A stretch of 64,000 nt of DNA from Cacajao melanocephalus. Its lineage: Eukaryota; Chordata; Mammalia; Primates; Pitheciidae. Below are positions 22,118 to 34,516 of the stretch, one piece after another (the stretch's first letter is position 1; each line of letters opens with the position of its first letter). The stretch covers positions 1 to 64,000 of the forward strand of contig CAUYLG010005311.1 of NCBI GenBank assembly GCA_963573385.1, given 5' to 3'. A program made the position numbers and the translations under genes. The notes below the pieces were generated by a model, which was not told the origin of the DNA, searched no databases, and saw only the letters and a list, made by a program, of their open reading frames with translations.

Positions 22118-23946
22118 AACTACTATCAATTATTCTCAAATTATTCCAAAAATTGAAGAGGAGGGGATTCTTCCAAACTTATTCTACTAGGCCAACATTA
22201 CCAAGATACCAAAACCAAAAAAAGCACTAATAAAAAAAGAAAACTACAGGCTAATATTCCTGATGAATATAAATGCAAGAATTTTAAACAAACTACTGGC
22301 AAATCAAATTCAACAACACATTTAAAAAGTTCATTCACCATGATCCGAAAGATGAAAGGATGGTTCAACATATGCAAATCAATAAACACGATCCATCACA
22401 TTAATAGAATAAAGGATAAAACCATATAAGCAATCTTGATAGGCACAGAAAAAGCATTTGATGAAACTCAACATCTCCTCATCATAAAAGCTCTACACAA
22501 ATTACATACAGAAGGTATGTACCTCAACACAATAAAAGCCATAAAAGACAAACACAGCTAACATCATGAAGAATAGGGAAAAGATGAAGCTTTTTCTCTA
22601 AGATCTAGAACACGACAAGAATAGCCATTTTTACCACTTCTATTCAACATAGTACTGGAAGTCTAGCAAGAGCAATTAGGCAAGAGAAAGAAATAAAAGC
22701 CTTCCAAGCAGGAAATAAGAAAATCAAATTGTCCTGTTTGCAGATGGCATGGTCTTATACGAGGAAAACCCTATAGACTCCACCAAAAACTGTTAAACTA
22801 ATAAATGCATTCAGTAAAGTCACAGGATACAAAATCAACATGCAAAATTAGTAGCATTTCTATACACTAACAGCTGACTGTCTGAAAAAGGAATCAAAAA
22901 AGCATCTCATTACAATAGCTAAAAAAAAGAGTAAGATACTTAGGAACATATTTAACCAAAGAAGTGAAGAATCTTTAAACTATGAAACAATTATCAAAGA
23001 AACTGAAGAGAATGCAAATAAATGGGAAAATATCCCATGTTCAGGGATTGGAAGAATTAATACTGTTAAATGTTCATATTATGCACAGCAATCTACAGAT
23101 TCAATGTAATCCCTATCAAAATACCACTGATATTCTTTGTAGAAATACAAAAAAAAATCCTAAAATTTGTATGAAAGCATAAAAGACCTTGAATAACCAA
23201 CACAATCTTAAGCAAAAAGAACAAAGCTGGAGGTATCACACTGCCTGATTTCAAAATATACTACAGAGCTACAGTAACCAAAATAGTTGGGTACATTCAT
23301 AAAAACAGACATGTAGACGAATGGAACAGAACAAAGAGCTCAGAAATAAACCCATGCATCTACAACCGATTTTTGACAAAGTTGTCAAGAACAAACACTG
23401 GGGAAAAAATATAGTCTCTTCAATACATGGTGCTGAGAAAATTGAACATCCACAGGCAGAAGAATAAAACTAGACTCCTAACATTCACCATAAAAAAATT
23501 AACTCAAAATGAATTAAAGACTTACATGTGAGACTTAAAATCATGAAACTACTAGAGGAAAACATAGGGAAATGCTTCATGACATAGCTCTGGACAAGGA
23601 TTTTGTGGATAAGACCTCAAAAGCACAGATAGCCAAAGGAAAAGTAGACAATGAGATTGCATCAAACTAAAACGCTCTGCACAGCTAAGGAAATAACAAA
23701 ATGAACAGATAACTCACAGATTGGGAGAAAACATTTGCAAACTATACATCTGACAGGTAGCTAATATCCAGATTATAGAAGGAACTCAAACAGATCAATA
23801 GTTATAATAATAATAATTTTAAAAGTAGGACAAAAGACTTGTACAGATATTTCTCAATAAAAGACACACAAATAGTCAAAAGGTATAAGAAAAAAGGTCC
23901 AGCATCACAAATCATCAGGGGAATGCAAATCAAAATCGCAATGAGA

Positions 23947-24246
23947 CCGGGCATGGTGGCTTACACCTGTAATCCCAGCACTTTGGGAGGCTGAGTCAGG
24001 AGGAACACCTGAGGTCAGGAGTTTGAGACCAGCATGACCAACATGGTGAAACTCCGTGTCTACTAAAAATACAAAATTAGCCAGGTGTGTTGGAGCATGC
24101 CTGTAATCCCAGATACTTGGGAGACTGAGGCAGGAAAATCACTTAAACCCAGGAGGTGAAGGTTGAAGTGAGCTCAGATGGTGCCATAGCACTCTAGCCT
24201 GGGCAACAAGAGTGAAACTCCATTTCAGAAAACAACCACAACAACA
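23947..24246 (+). mobile_element. Alu (S-like), sense, inside L1
   Basis: Begins CCGGGCATGGTGGCTTACAC and ends in an A/C-rich tail. Flanked by 23932-23946 and 24247-24261, which match at 12 of 15 positions and share the TGAGA of the L1 target. Both monomers are present. Confidence 0.94.
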
Positions 24247-25085
24247 AAAAACACAGTGAGATATCACCTCGCACGAGTTAAAATGACTGTTATCGAAAAG
24301 ACAAAAGGAAACAAGCATTTTCAAGGATGTGGAGAAAAGAGAACTCTTACACATTCCTGATAGGGATGTAAATTAGCATACCTATTATGAAAAACAGTAT
24401 GGAGGTTTCTCAAAATATTAATATTAGAGCTACCATATGATCCAGCAATCCCACTACTGGGTATATATCCAAAGAAAATGATATTAGTATGTTGAAGAGA
24501 TAAATGCACTCTCAGATAATTGAAAAGCATTAACAAAAATTTTACTCTTGCTCATGTACAAGAAAGAAAATTTTTTTCTGCTCACCAGAAGGCATATCCA
24601 AAAATATTCATAGCAATATTTAATAATATAAGAAAAAATAATGGAAACAATCCAAATATCCGTGAACAGAATCTTGGCTTAATACATGGCTGGCTATTCA
24701 TAGACTAAAATACTCTACTATGACATTGCATAGCCTATAGACACACACATGGATGAGCCTTAGAAATCTATTAATTCTTTTAAAAAGCAATCTTCAGGAG
24801 AATACACAATTGTATGTGGCATTAAGATAAACTCATAGAAACAGAATAGACCACTAGTTGCCAGAAACTGGGAGGTGTGGAAAATAGATACTGATTGATG
24901 GGTACAAACTTTCAGTCATAAGATGAATAAATTATGGGGATCTAATGTTCAGGATGGGTAGTTACAGATGCGTTCATTAATTTGATTGTGATAACCGTTA
25001 CACAATGTATACATATATCAAATCCTCATGTTGTACATCTTGAATACATACAACCTGTTCTATTAAATGTTCTAAATTTTTTAAA

Positions 25086-27285
<2,200 letters not shown>

Positions 27286-27530
27286 GCCTCCCAAAGATAT
27301 CCATATGCTAATCTCGGAAGGCTATGAATATATTTTTTACATGTTAAAAGTGACTTTCCAGAGGTGATTAAATTAGGAATCTTGTGACAGGGATATTACC
27401 CTAATTACCTGTGTAGGCCCAATGTAATCACAAAAACCCATGGAAGTGAAGGAAGGAGGCAAGACAGACAAGAAGGAGATATGATGACAGAAATAGAAGT
27501 CAGACAAAGGGAGAGGATCTCTTCTCCTAA
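27286..27530. mobile_element. Ancient interspersed repeat, family not assigned
   Basis: Order: GAGTAGCCTCCCAAAGATAT, CCATATGCTAATCTCGGAAG, AGAGGTGATTAAATTAGGAAT, TAGGCCCAATGTAATCACAA, GGAGATATGATGACAGAA. This recurs as an old mammalian repeat (CCTCCAAA...TCCTAATCCC...GATTAAGTTAAGGATCTTG...GGCCCAATATAATCAC). I cannot fix its class. Confidence 0.55.
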
Positions 27531-27707
27531 ACAATGATTACATCAATTAAAAAAAATCGCAAATTGTGAAAATTTGTAAGTTGCAGCCCAACTTGTAAGC
27601 AAATGAAAGTAGTATCCAAAAACATTTTTATCTTTCCCAAATTTGAGTGCCAGAAGAAGGGAGAAAATAAACAAGATGTTAAACTCAAAGTATTACTAAA
27701 AGACCAC

Positions 27708-27892
27708 AAGCGAGAGGAGAAGGGAGGGGAGAGGAAGACGAAGGGGATGGGAGGAGGAGAAGAGACAGGAGGGGAGAAGGAAAGGGGAGGAGAGGGAAGG
27801 AAAGGAAGGGGAGAAGGAAAGGGAAGGAGAGGAGAGGAGACAAGAGGAGAGGGAAGGGAAGAGAAGGGAGGGGAAGGGAAGGAAAAAGGAAT
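27708..27892. repeat. Long purine tract (GGGGA/GGAAA)n
   Basis: About 185 bases almost entirely A and G, from GAGAGGAGAAGGGAGGGGAG to GGGAAGGAAAAAGGA. It makes long Lys/Arg/Glu/Gly frames on one strand and Leu/Pro/Ser frames on the other, which are not genes. Confidence 0.95.
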
Positions 27893-28075
27893 AATGGTAT
27901 ACTAAGTGATAAAAGCTGAAATGGATGACTTAGGAACCAGAATAATAACAGCAATTGCCTATGAGTCTAAGAGGTGCATCTTATAAAAATAGAAATAGCT
28001 GTAATAAATCTAGTTTAAAAAATAGTGAATATACAAACTATAATAGTATAAATTAAATGGGCATTATTGGTGTCT

Positions 28076-28372
28076 TAGTTCAGGCTATCCTAACAAAGTG
28101 ACATAGACTGGGTAGTTTAAAAAAGAAATTTATTTATCACAGTCCTGGAGGCTTCCAGCCTGAGATCACAGTGGAAACAAGATCCAGTTCTGGTGAGCAT
28201 TCTCTTTCTAGCTTGCAGACAGGTGCTCATATCACCTTTGCTAGATATGTGCTTATGGAGAGAGAGTTATAGCTCTCTCTTCCTCTTCTTGTAAGGACAC
28301 CAATCCCATTGATATAGGATTCCACCCTTATTATCTCATTTAGCCTTAATTACCTTCTAAAAGCCCTATTTT
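28076..28372 (-). mobile_element. MLT1-type LTR (ERVL-MaLR), left part, antisense
   Basis: Begins TGTCTTAGTTCAGGCTATCC, then CATAGACTGGGTAGTTTAAA, AATTTATTTATCACAGTCCT, GGACACCAATCCCATTGATA and TTAATTACCTTCTAAAAGCC. This is the reverse complement of MLT1-like LTRs. It stops at the insertion point of an L1 and resumes at 29244. Confidence 0.85.
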
Positions 28373-29243
28373 TATATTTTATTTATTTATTTTTTTAAGT
28401 TTTAAGTTCCAGGGTACACATGCAGGATGTGCAGGTTTGTTACATAGGTAAACATGTGCCATGGTGGTTTGCTACACCTATCAACCCATCACCTAGGTAT
28501 TAAGCCCAGCATGTATTAGCTATTTTTCCTGGTGCTCTCTCTCCCTCAGCATCCCTGCCACCCACAACAGACCCCAGCGTGTATTTTTCCCCTCACTGTG
28601 TCCACGTGTTCTCATTGTTCAATTCCAACTTATGAATGAGAACATGCGGTATTTGGTTATCTGTTCCTGCATTAGTTTGCCGTGGATAACGGCTTCCAGC
28701 TCTATCCTTGTCTCTGCAAGGGACATCATCTCATTCCTCTTTATGGCTGTGTAGTATTCCATGGTGTATGCATACCACATTTTATTTATCTAGTCTATCA
28801 TTGATGGCCATTTGAGTTGATTCCATGTCTTTGCTATTGTAAAGAGTGCGACAATGAACATATGCATACGTGTATCTTTATAATAGAATGATTTATATTC
28901 CTTTGGGTATACACCAATTACCTAGGTATTAAGCCCAGCCTGTATTAGCTATAAATATATTAGATTTACATTTAATTTGGTAATGGGATTGCTGGGTCAA
29001 ATGGTATTTCTGGTTCTAGATCTTTGAGGAATTGCCACATTGTCTTCCACAACGGTTAAACTAATTTACATTCCCACCAACAGTGTAAGAGCATTCCTAT
29101 TTCTCTACAACCTTGCCAGCATCTGTTTTTTATTGGCTTTTTAATAATTGCTATTCTGACTGGTGTGTTGTAGTATATCATCATGGTTTTCATTTGTGTT
29201 TCTCTATTGATCAGTGATACTGAGCTTTTTCATATTATTGTTT
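28373..29243 (-). mobile_element. 5'-truncated primate LINE-1 inserted in the MLT1 LTR, antisense
   Basis: About 870 bp: poly-T-rich start (the A tail in reverse), 3'UTR to about 28630 (AAGTTCCAGGGTACACATGC, GGTTTGCTACACCTATCAAC), then the ORF2 end in reverse (TTTGCTATTGTAAAGAGTG, TCCACAACGGTTAAACTAAT, CATTCCCACCAACAGTGTAA). Flanked by AAAGCCCTATTTTT on the left and AAACGCCCTGTTTTTT on the right, an imperfect target duplication of the MLT1 sequence. A piece of its own 3'UTR is duplicated inside ORF2 at 28920-28953. Confidence 0.92.
28491..28953. repeat. 34-bp direct repeat: L1 3'UTR piece copied into the same L1's ORF2
   Basis: 28491-28523 (ACCTAGGTATTAAGCCCAGC and on) recurs at 28920-28953 with one substitution (CAGCATG to CAGCCTG). 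The second copy lies in an insert (about 28917-28980) between the parts of ORF2 that normally read GGTATATACCCAGTAATGGG. The rest of that insert (ATAAATATATTAGATTTACA) is not L1. Confidence 0.9.
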
Positions 29244-29335
29244 CAAACGCCCTGTTTTTTAAATACGGTCACATCAAGTCGGGGCTTCAACCTAAGAATT
29301 TTGGAGGGATACAATCCAGCTTGTAGCATTCTACT
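29244..29335 (-). mobile_element. MLT1-type LTR, right part, antisense
   Basis: AAATACGGTCACATCAAGTC, GGGGCTTCAACCTAAGAATT, TTGGAGGGATACAATCCAGC, TTGTAGCA completes the LTR interrupted at 28373. It is the 5' portion of the LTR in its own orientation. Confidence 0.82.
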
Positions 29336-30744
29336 CCTGCTCCCCCAAATTAAAGGCTTTCTCACATGCAAAATATAATTCACGCTAACCCAATAGCTCC
29401 AAAAATCTTAACTAATTCCAGCATCAAGTCTAAAGTCTGGAGTCTAAGCTAAGCTAAGGATCATCTATATCAGGTATGAGTGACTTTAGGTAAAATTCAT
29501 CATGAGGCAAAAATCTGCTCCAGCTATGAACCTGTGAAACCAGGTAAGTTAGGTGCTTCCAAAATGTAATGGTGGGATAGGCATACAATATACATTCCCA
29601 TTCCAAAAGGGAGAAATCAGAAGGAAGAAAGGAATGAAGGGTCTCAAGCAAGTCCAAAACCTAGTAAGGCAAATTTCTTTAAATCTTAAGACTCAAAGCA
29701 AGGTGCAGTGGCTCACGCCTGCAATCCCAGCACTTCGGGAGGCGGAGGTAAATAGATCACCTGATGTCAGGAGCTCCAGAGCATCCTGGCCAGCATGGCA
29801 AAAACGCATCTCTACTGAAAATACAAAAATCAGCCAGGCGTGGTAGCACGTGCCTGTAGGCCCATCTACTCTGGAGGCTGAGGCACGAGAATTGCTTGAA
29901 CTCAGGAGGTGGAAGTCGCATGAAGCCGAGGTCACGCCCCTGCACTACAGCCTGGGCAACAGAGCAAGACTCCATCTCAAAATAAATAAATACATAAAAA
30001 TCTTAAGGCTCAAAAGTAACCCTCTTTGGTTTAGTACTTGCTCTCCAGGCACCCTGGGGCAACGGCATCACCCCACAGCTGTAGATGGGGATCCTGCCCT
30101 CACAGCTCTGCCAAGGCAGGTCCTACCACCAAGCCTCTGGGAAGCCTTACACCTACCTAAGGCTCTGTAGGGCAGTCCTGCCTATAAGATTTCAGATGAA
30201 AGACTGTTGAAATTGAAGCAGTAGGTCTGATGATCTATGAATCAACTTTGAGGTCATTTTTTTCCCCTTCTTAAATTATAGTACACATTTACAGACAAAC
30301 AGCTCTGGTTTGTCAAGTCCAAGAAGTCTCACAGCCTTTCCTCATTTTGTCTCTTTTCTTCTTCAGTTCACACTGGCAGTGTTTCTGCTCATATAATCAT
30401 GTAAACTTTTATCAAGTAATAGTCTAGCAACAGCAATGTGTTGCCTTCAGAACATGTTCTCTCATTTTTACAATATAGATTGAGAATTTTCTCAATCTTC
30501 AAGTTCTGGTTTCTTTTTCTTAACAATTTATGTTGTAATTCTTCCTTTTCTTTTCTCACTTTATTTTAAGCGGTAAGGAGGAACCAAGCCACTTCAACAC
30601 TAGGCTTAGACATCTTCTCAACTAAATATCTATTTCTAATACTTGGAAGTTTACCTTCCATAAACAATAGAACAGAGTTAAGTCAAGTACTTTGCAAATG
30701 TAACTGCCTGATTGATTCTTGCTCTCTTCACAGATAAGACCAGT
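29336..30744 (-). mobile_element. MaLR internal sequence, antisense
   Basis: ACATTCCCATTCCAAAAGGG, AGAAATCAGAAGGAAGAAAG, CAAGCAAGTCCAAAACCTAG and CAAATTTCTTTAAATC match the non-coding internal region that follows MLT1/THE1 LTRs. After the Alu (29698-29997) it goes on with CCAGGCACCCTGGGGCAACG and CAGCTCTGCCAAGGCAGG. The stretch 30300-30740 is less clear but contains GGAACCAAGCC and similar internal motifs. No open frame of coding length. Confidence 0.7.
29698..29997 (+). mobile_element. Alu, sense, inside MaLR internal sequence
   Basis: Two-monomer Alu with A-rich tail AATAAATAAATACATAAA. Flanked by AAATCTTAAGACTCAAA (29681-29697) and AAATCTTAAGGCTCAAA (29998-30014), a 17-bp target duplication with one mismatch. 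Confidence 0.96.
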
Positions 30745-31181
30745 TTTATTAGTCAGGGTTGAGAACTAACAGGACGTATATGTATATGTATACGTATAAA
30801 GGTGAATTTATTAAGTATGAACTTATATGACCACAAGGTCCCACAATAGGCTGTCTGCAAGCTGAGGAGCAAGGAGAGTCAGTCCAATTCCCAAAATTGA
30901 AGAACCTGGAGTCTGATGTTCGAGGGCAGGAAGCATCCAGCACAGGAGAAAGATGTAGGCTGGGAAGCTAGGACCGTCTCACTTCTTCACATCTTGCAGC
31001 CTGCTTTATATTCGCTGGAAGCTGATTCGATCGTGCCCACTAGATTAAGGATGTATCTGCCTTCTCTAGCCCACTGACTCAAATGTTAATCCCTTTTGGC
31101 AATACCCACACAGACACAATCAGGATTAATAGATTGTATCCCTCAATCCAATCAAGTTGACATTCAGTATTAACCATCACA
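30745..31181 (-). mobile_element. MLT2A-like LTR (ERVL), antisense
   Basis: TTTATTAGTCAGGGTTGAGA at the left end and AGTATTAACCATCACA at the right. Between: CCCACAATAGGCTGTCTGCA, AGCTGAGGAGCAAGGAGAG, GTCTGATGTTCGAGGGCAGG, CACTGACTCAAATGTTAATC, ATCCAATCAAGTTGACATTC. This is the reverse complement of the HERV-L LTR family MLT2A. Length about 437 bp. A (TA/CG) tract lies at 30775-30800. No internal HERV-L sequence is attached. Confidence 0.88.
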
Positions 31182-31899
31182 TCAATTCACTAAGATAGTG
31201 ATATTATAGTACAGAAAGTTTAATTAACACAGGGTGAGCCAAGCAGAAGACAGAAGTTTATTATTCAAATCAGCTTTCCCAAGAACTTAGAGGATAGTGA
31301 TTTTATAGATAACATGACAGGCAGGGGGCTAGGGAATGGATGCTGTTGATTGGTTGGGGATGAAATCACAGGGGTATTAAAAACAGTCCTCACACGCTTA
31401 GTCAATCTCTGGTTAGGGGCCACAGGACCAGTTGAGTCATGAGTCACAGATCCAGGTAGAGTCGATCAGTCACCAGAATGTGAAAGTCTGAAAAAATATC
31501 TCAACAGACCAATCTTAGGTTCTATAATAGTAATGTTATCTATAGGAGCACTGGGAAAGTTACAAGTCTTGTGACTTTCATGGCACTAAATGATTACAGA
31601 AAGGCAAGCTACACCTACATTTTAGCAGAATTAAGGTCCTTCCATAATCCTAATTTTGTGGCCTTTCATTAGACTTACAAAGAGGGTTTTTGTCCCCAGA
31701 GAAAGAGAGGGTCAGTTGTAGGGAGAGATGATTATCATTTTCTTTCAAAGTTAAACTATAAATGAAATTCCTCCCATGGTTAGCTTGGCTTACACCCAGG
31801 AATGTGGGAAGAGAGCCAGACTGTGATACTAGAAGCAAGATGTAGTCAGCCATGCTAGACTTCTCTCGCTGTCATAATCTTTGCAAAGGTGGTTTCACC
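31182..31899 (-). mobile_element. Probable LTR of another retroviral family, antisense
   Basis: CAGAAGTTTATTATTCAAAT (reverse of an AATAAACTT polyadenylation region) followed by AATGGATGCTGTTGATTGGT, CAGGACCAGTTGAGTCAT, CCCATGGTTAGCTTGGCTTA and CATAATCTTTGCAAAGGTGG forms a repeat I have seen as an LTR in primate genomes. I cannot name the family. The flanks return to MaLR internal sequence, so it is an insertion. Confidence 0.55.
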
Positions 31900-32072
31900 A
31901 CTTTATAACAAGAATCACCTATCACCTTTCCTCCAATTATCCTATTTCACAATCTGAGTCTCAATGAATCACACTTAACATCCATATATCTAGCACACAC
32001 CTCAAAAATATTCTAGCCTCTACTAATTACCCATTTCCAAAGCTGCTTCCCTGTGTTCAGGTAGCTGTTACA
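31900..32072 (-). mobile_element. MaLR internal sequence, continuation, antisense
   Basis: TAACAAGAATCACCTATCAC and CTAGCCTCTACTAATTACCC, then CATTTCCAAAGCTGCTTCCC and TTCAGGTAGCTGTTACA follow the order seen just before the second LTR in MaLR elements (CTCATTACCCAGTTCCAAAG...GTTACAGCAGC). Confidence 0.6.
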
Positions 32073-32505
32073 TCAAAGAGATTTATTATAAAAAATAATC
32101 TTGATTATGGAGACTGAGAAGTTCTAAGATCTATAGTAGTAAGCAAGTTGGAGACCCCGAAGAGCTGATGGTATAGTTCCAGACCAAAAGCTGGCAAAGT
32201 GAGACCCAAGAAGAGCCAATTTTTTAGTTCAAGTCTGAAGGCACAAGAAGAGTAAAGAAGAGAGTCCCAGCTCAAGCAATCAGGATGGAGAAGTTCCCTC
32301 TAACTCAGACTTTTTGTTCCGTTTAGGTCTTCAGTTGATTAGATAAGCCCCCTCACATTAGAGACAATCTGCTTTACAGTCTTCTGATTCAAATGTTAAT
32401 CTCACCCTGGATCACTCTCACAGACGTGCCCTGAATAATGGTTTGACCAAGTATCTGGGCATTCCATATCTCACTCAAGTTGATACATAAGATTAACCAC
32501 CATAA
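32073..32505 (-). mobile_element. MLT2B-like LTR (ERVL), antisense
   Basis: GATTATGGAGACTGAGAAGT, AGCAAGTTGGAGACCCCGAA, GAGTCCCAGCTCAAGCAAT, TTGATTAGATAAGCCCCCTC, CTGATTCAAATGTTAATCTC and AAGTTGATACATAAGATTAAC then CACCATAA are in MLT2 order, reversed. More diverged than the copy at 30745. Confidence 0.75.
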
Positions 32506-32842
32506 AGACAAAAAGGGATGTAAATCATCAAGAGACTTTATCTTCAATTCTGTATCAACAGGAAACAGCACATACCAATTAAGATAATTCAAGAAGGGTT
32601 TAGTATAACATATGTGCAAGGTATAGGGAAACCACAAAGCTTGATCCAATATTCAAGGAGAATGTTGAGCAAAAGGAAACATTCAGTGACACCTTGAGTT
32701 AAAATGAAGCAAAGGAGGAAGGGTAATAAGAACCCAGCCTCTCTCTGTCCTCCAACATCTGGATGGGCATCCCCATTAACTGAACCCAACAAGAAGACAG
32801 AGCCTAAGGGGTCTCAATGATGCAGTCCACATAGGTCACCCT
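32506..32842. mobile_element. Repeat-like segment, family not assigned
   Basis: GGTATAGGGAAACCACAAAG, AGCAAAAGGAAACATTCAGT, CATCCCCATTAACTGAACCC and TGATGCAGTCCACATAGGTC recur in LTR-associated repeats, but I cannot assign a family. The minus-strand frame at 32589-32792 is not supported as a gene. Confidence 0.4.
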
Positions 32843-33403
32843 TGTTGATGAATAGAGTAAAACTCTGTAAAATATTTGAAGAAATTTATTCTGAGCCAAA
32901 TATGAGTGATGATGGCTGATGACACAGCCCTTGGAGACCCTAAGAACATATGCGCACAGTGGTTGCAGATTTATTTTAAGATTCACTCTGGAAAGGCAGA
33001 CAACTTCAAACAGGGGTGGGGTCAAGTGGGTCTTCCAGGTTACAGGTAGATTTAAAATTTTTCTGATTGGTTAACTGGTTGAAAAAGTTATTATCTAAAG
33101 ACCTGGAATTAATAGGAAGGAATGTTTGGGTTATGATAAGGGGTTGTAGAGACCAAATTTTATCACGCAAATGAAGCCTCCAGGTAGCAGACTTCAGAGA
33201 ACAGACTGCAAATGTTTCTCACCAGATTTACAGTCTGTTCAATCAATAATTCCAATAGGGAGGAGGGTACAATGAGGCATGTCCACCCCCTACCCTCCAT
33301 CATGGACTAAACCAGTCCCTCAGGTTAGCCTTGGAATGCCCTTGCCAAGAGAAGGGGTCCATTCAGATGGTCAGGGGGCTTAGACTTCTATTTTTGGTTT
33401 ACA
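32843..33403 (-). mobile_element. LTR with TG...CA ends, about 561 bp, antisense, family not named
   Basis: Plus-strand ends are TGTTGATGAATAGAG and TTTTTGGTTTACA, so the LTR reads TGTAAACC... on the minus strand. A polyadenylation signal (AATAAA on the minus strand, 32885-32890) sits near its 3' end. Landmarks: AAAATATTTGAAGAAATTTA, ATGAAGCCTCCAGGTAGCAG, CAATAATTCCAATAGGGAGG, ATGAGGCATGTCCACCCCC, GGGGTCCATTCAGATGGTC. A recurrent primate LTR; ERV class uncertain. Confidence 0.7.
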
Positions 33404-33530
33404 TCCTCCTGGGGTACAAAGCTGGCTCAAAGTTGGATACATAAAGACAGGTAGAAAGATTTTACAACATTTTTGTAAAATCACAGATTTCACAACACAA
33501 AATCCGTTATAGTAAATTTAGACCTCAATA
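33404..33530. other. Unassigned segment after the LTR
   Basis: Short transition, no recognisable content. Confidence 0.5.
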
Positions 33531-33539
33531 AAATGAGCA

Positions 33540-33860
33540 ATTTTTCCAGGAAAAATAAATTACAAAAATTGAATCTAGCAGTAGAAAAACTAAATCTGCA
33601 ATCACAGAAGAACAAGAAACATTAGTAAAATGTTACATCAAAAAATGGTTCCCGGTCTAGATGGTTTTATTGTAATTTTTTTCCAAGGTTTGAAAGGACT
33701 GTATCACATTTTTACCTAGGATAAAATGATGAAAGTATATTTAATTAATTTTAGGAAGATATCATGCTCAATACCATGTGCAAACAAAATGAAAGTAGAA
33801 AAAGAAAAAATTGGGCAAATTTCACCTATAAGCATTTTAAATTACTAACAAATCAAAATT
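33540..33860 (+). mobile_element. Very old L1 ORF2 fragment, sense
   Basis: TTACAAAAATTGAATCTAGC and AGCAGTAGAAAAACTAAATC precede GGTTCCCGGTCTAGATGGTT, which translates to a degraded GPDGF-like block as in L1 ORF2. Divergent. Confidence 0.5.
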
Positions 33861-34379
33861 AACTTTTATTTAAAAATCAAACTTTTCATTTATCCACCAA
33901 GATGCAGTACTGTCTTACCCTACTTACAGGTATTACAAAAATGATCTAATAATTGAATTTCTGTTGTCATGGATACCACACTGGTCAATTAAGGCACATG
34001 ATTATTTTCATATATACACTAAAGATTCAAAAAAAAAAGTTAGTGCTTTGTACAAAGTCATTTAGAATGATTGAAAAGGATACACACATATACGAATAAA
34101 ATTTAATACTTAACATTCTATTATAGCTTCCTTATCAAAATTTGTGCCAAAACAATGAAACCTAAAACCTACCATGATTATTTTAGAATCACTATGGATG
34201 CCATTTTAACTAAGTGGCTAAGAGATGAACCACCCCTCTGTGTACCGTCTGAATTTCTGACTCACAGAATCATGAAGAAGTATAAAATTGTTGTTTTTTA
34301 TTTCTTTTTAAGCCACTAGATTGACACAGTGTGTTCGACTGTGTAGATATGAATCAAAGGCTGTAAGACCGGCTCCAGT
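33861..34379. other. Unassigned DNA with a possible LTR 3' piece
   Basis: At 34255-34325 the sequence GACTCACAGAATCATGAAGA, then TTTTAAGCCACTAGATTG resembles the final part of MLT1-age LTRs, but little else supports it. Confidence 0.35.
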
Positions 34380-34516
34380 AGAAGAGGATGAGGCCAACAC
34401 AGAGAAAAAAAGGGTTAAAAGAGAGAGAAGGAGAGGAGAGATGGAGAAGGGAGCAGAGGAGAAGAAAGGGGAGAGGAAGAGAGGGGAGAAAAGATCAGAG
34501 AACAGGAGAGGAAGGA
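34380..34516. repeat. Purine-rich GAGAGG/GGAGAA tract
   Basis: About 135 bases dominated by A and G. Low complexity. Explains the charged and Leu/Phe/Ser-rich frames on the two strands. Confidence 0.88.

Larger units (their letters stand above)
21590..24500 (+). pseudogene. L1 ORF2 remnant with degraded reverse transcriptase
   Basis: This stretch once encoded the reverse transcriptase and carboxyl region of L1 ORF2p, which copies L1 RNA at the target site. The GPDG block lies near 21760, the AEKAFD-type block near 22450, and the FADD-type catalytic block near 22738-22755. Two Alus and many stops break it. Open stretches do not exceed about 90 codons. No activity is possible. Confidence 0.82.
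21505..25085 (+). mobile_element. Long LINE-1 (L1MA/L1MB-like), ORF2 to 3' end, sense, split by two Alus
   Basis: About 3 kb of L1 once the two Alus (21811-22117 and 23947-24246) are removed. Landmarks in order: TATGCCAACAAATTGGAAAA, CAGGACCTGATGGCTCC (the GPDG block before the RT domain), AAAAAGCATTTGATGAAACTC, GATGGCATGGTCTTATA (degraded FADD region), TCACACTGCCTGATTTCAAA, GTATGGAGGTTTCTCAAAAT, TACTGGGTATATATCC, then 3'UTR with CAATGTATACATATATCAA. Many stops and frameshifts. The 3'UTR suggests L1MA/L1MB age. Confidence 0.92.

Noticed and set aside
27603..27954. Frames rich in Gly/Glu/Lys/Arg or Leu/Pro/Ser
   Set aside because: They are translations of the purine tract on either strand.
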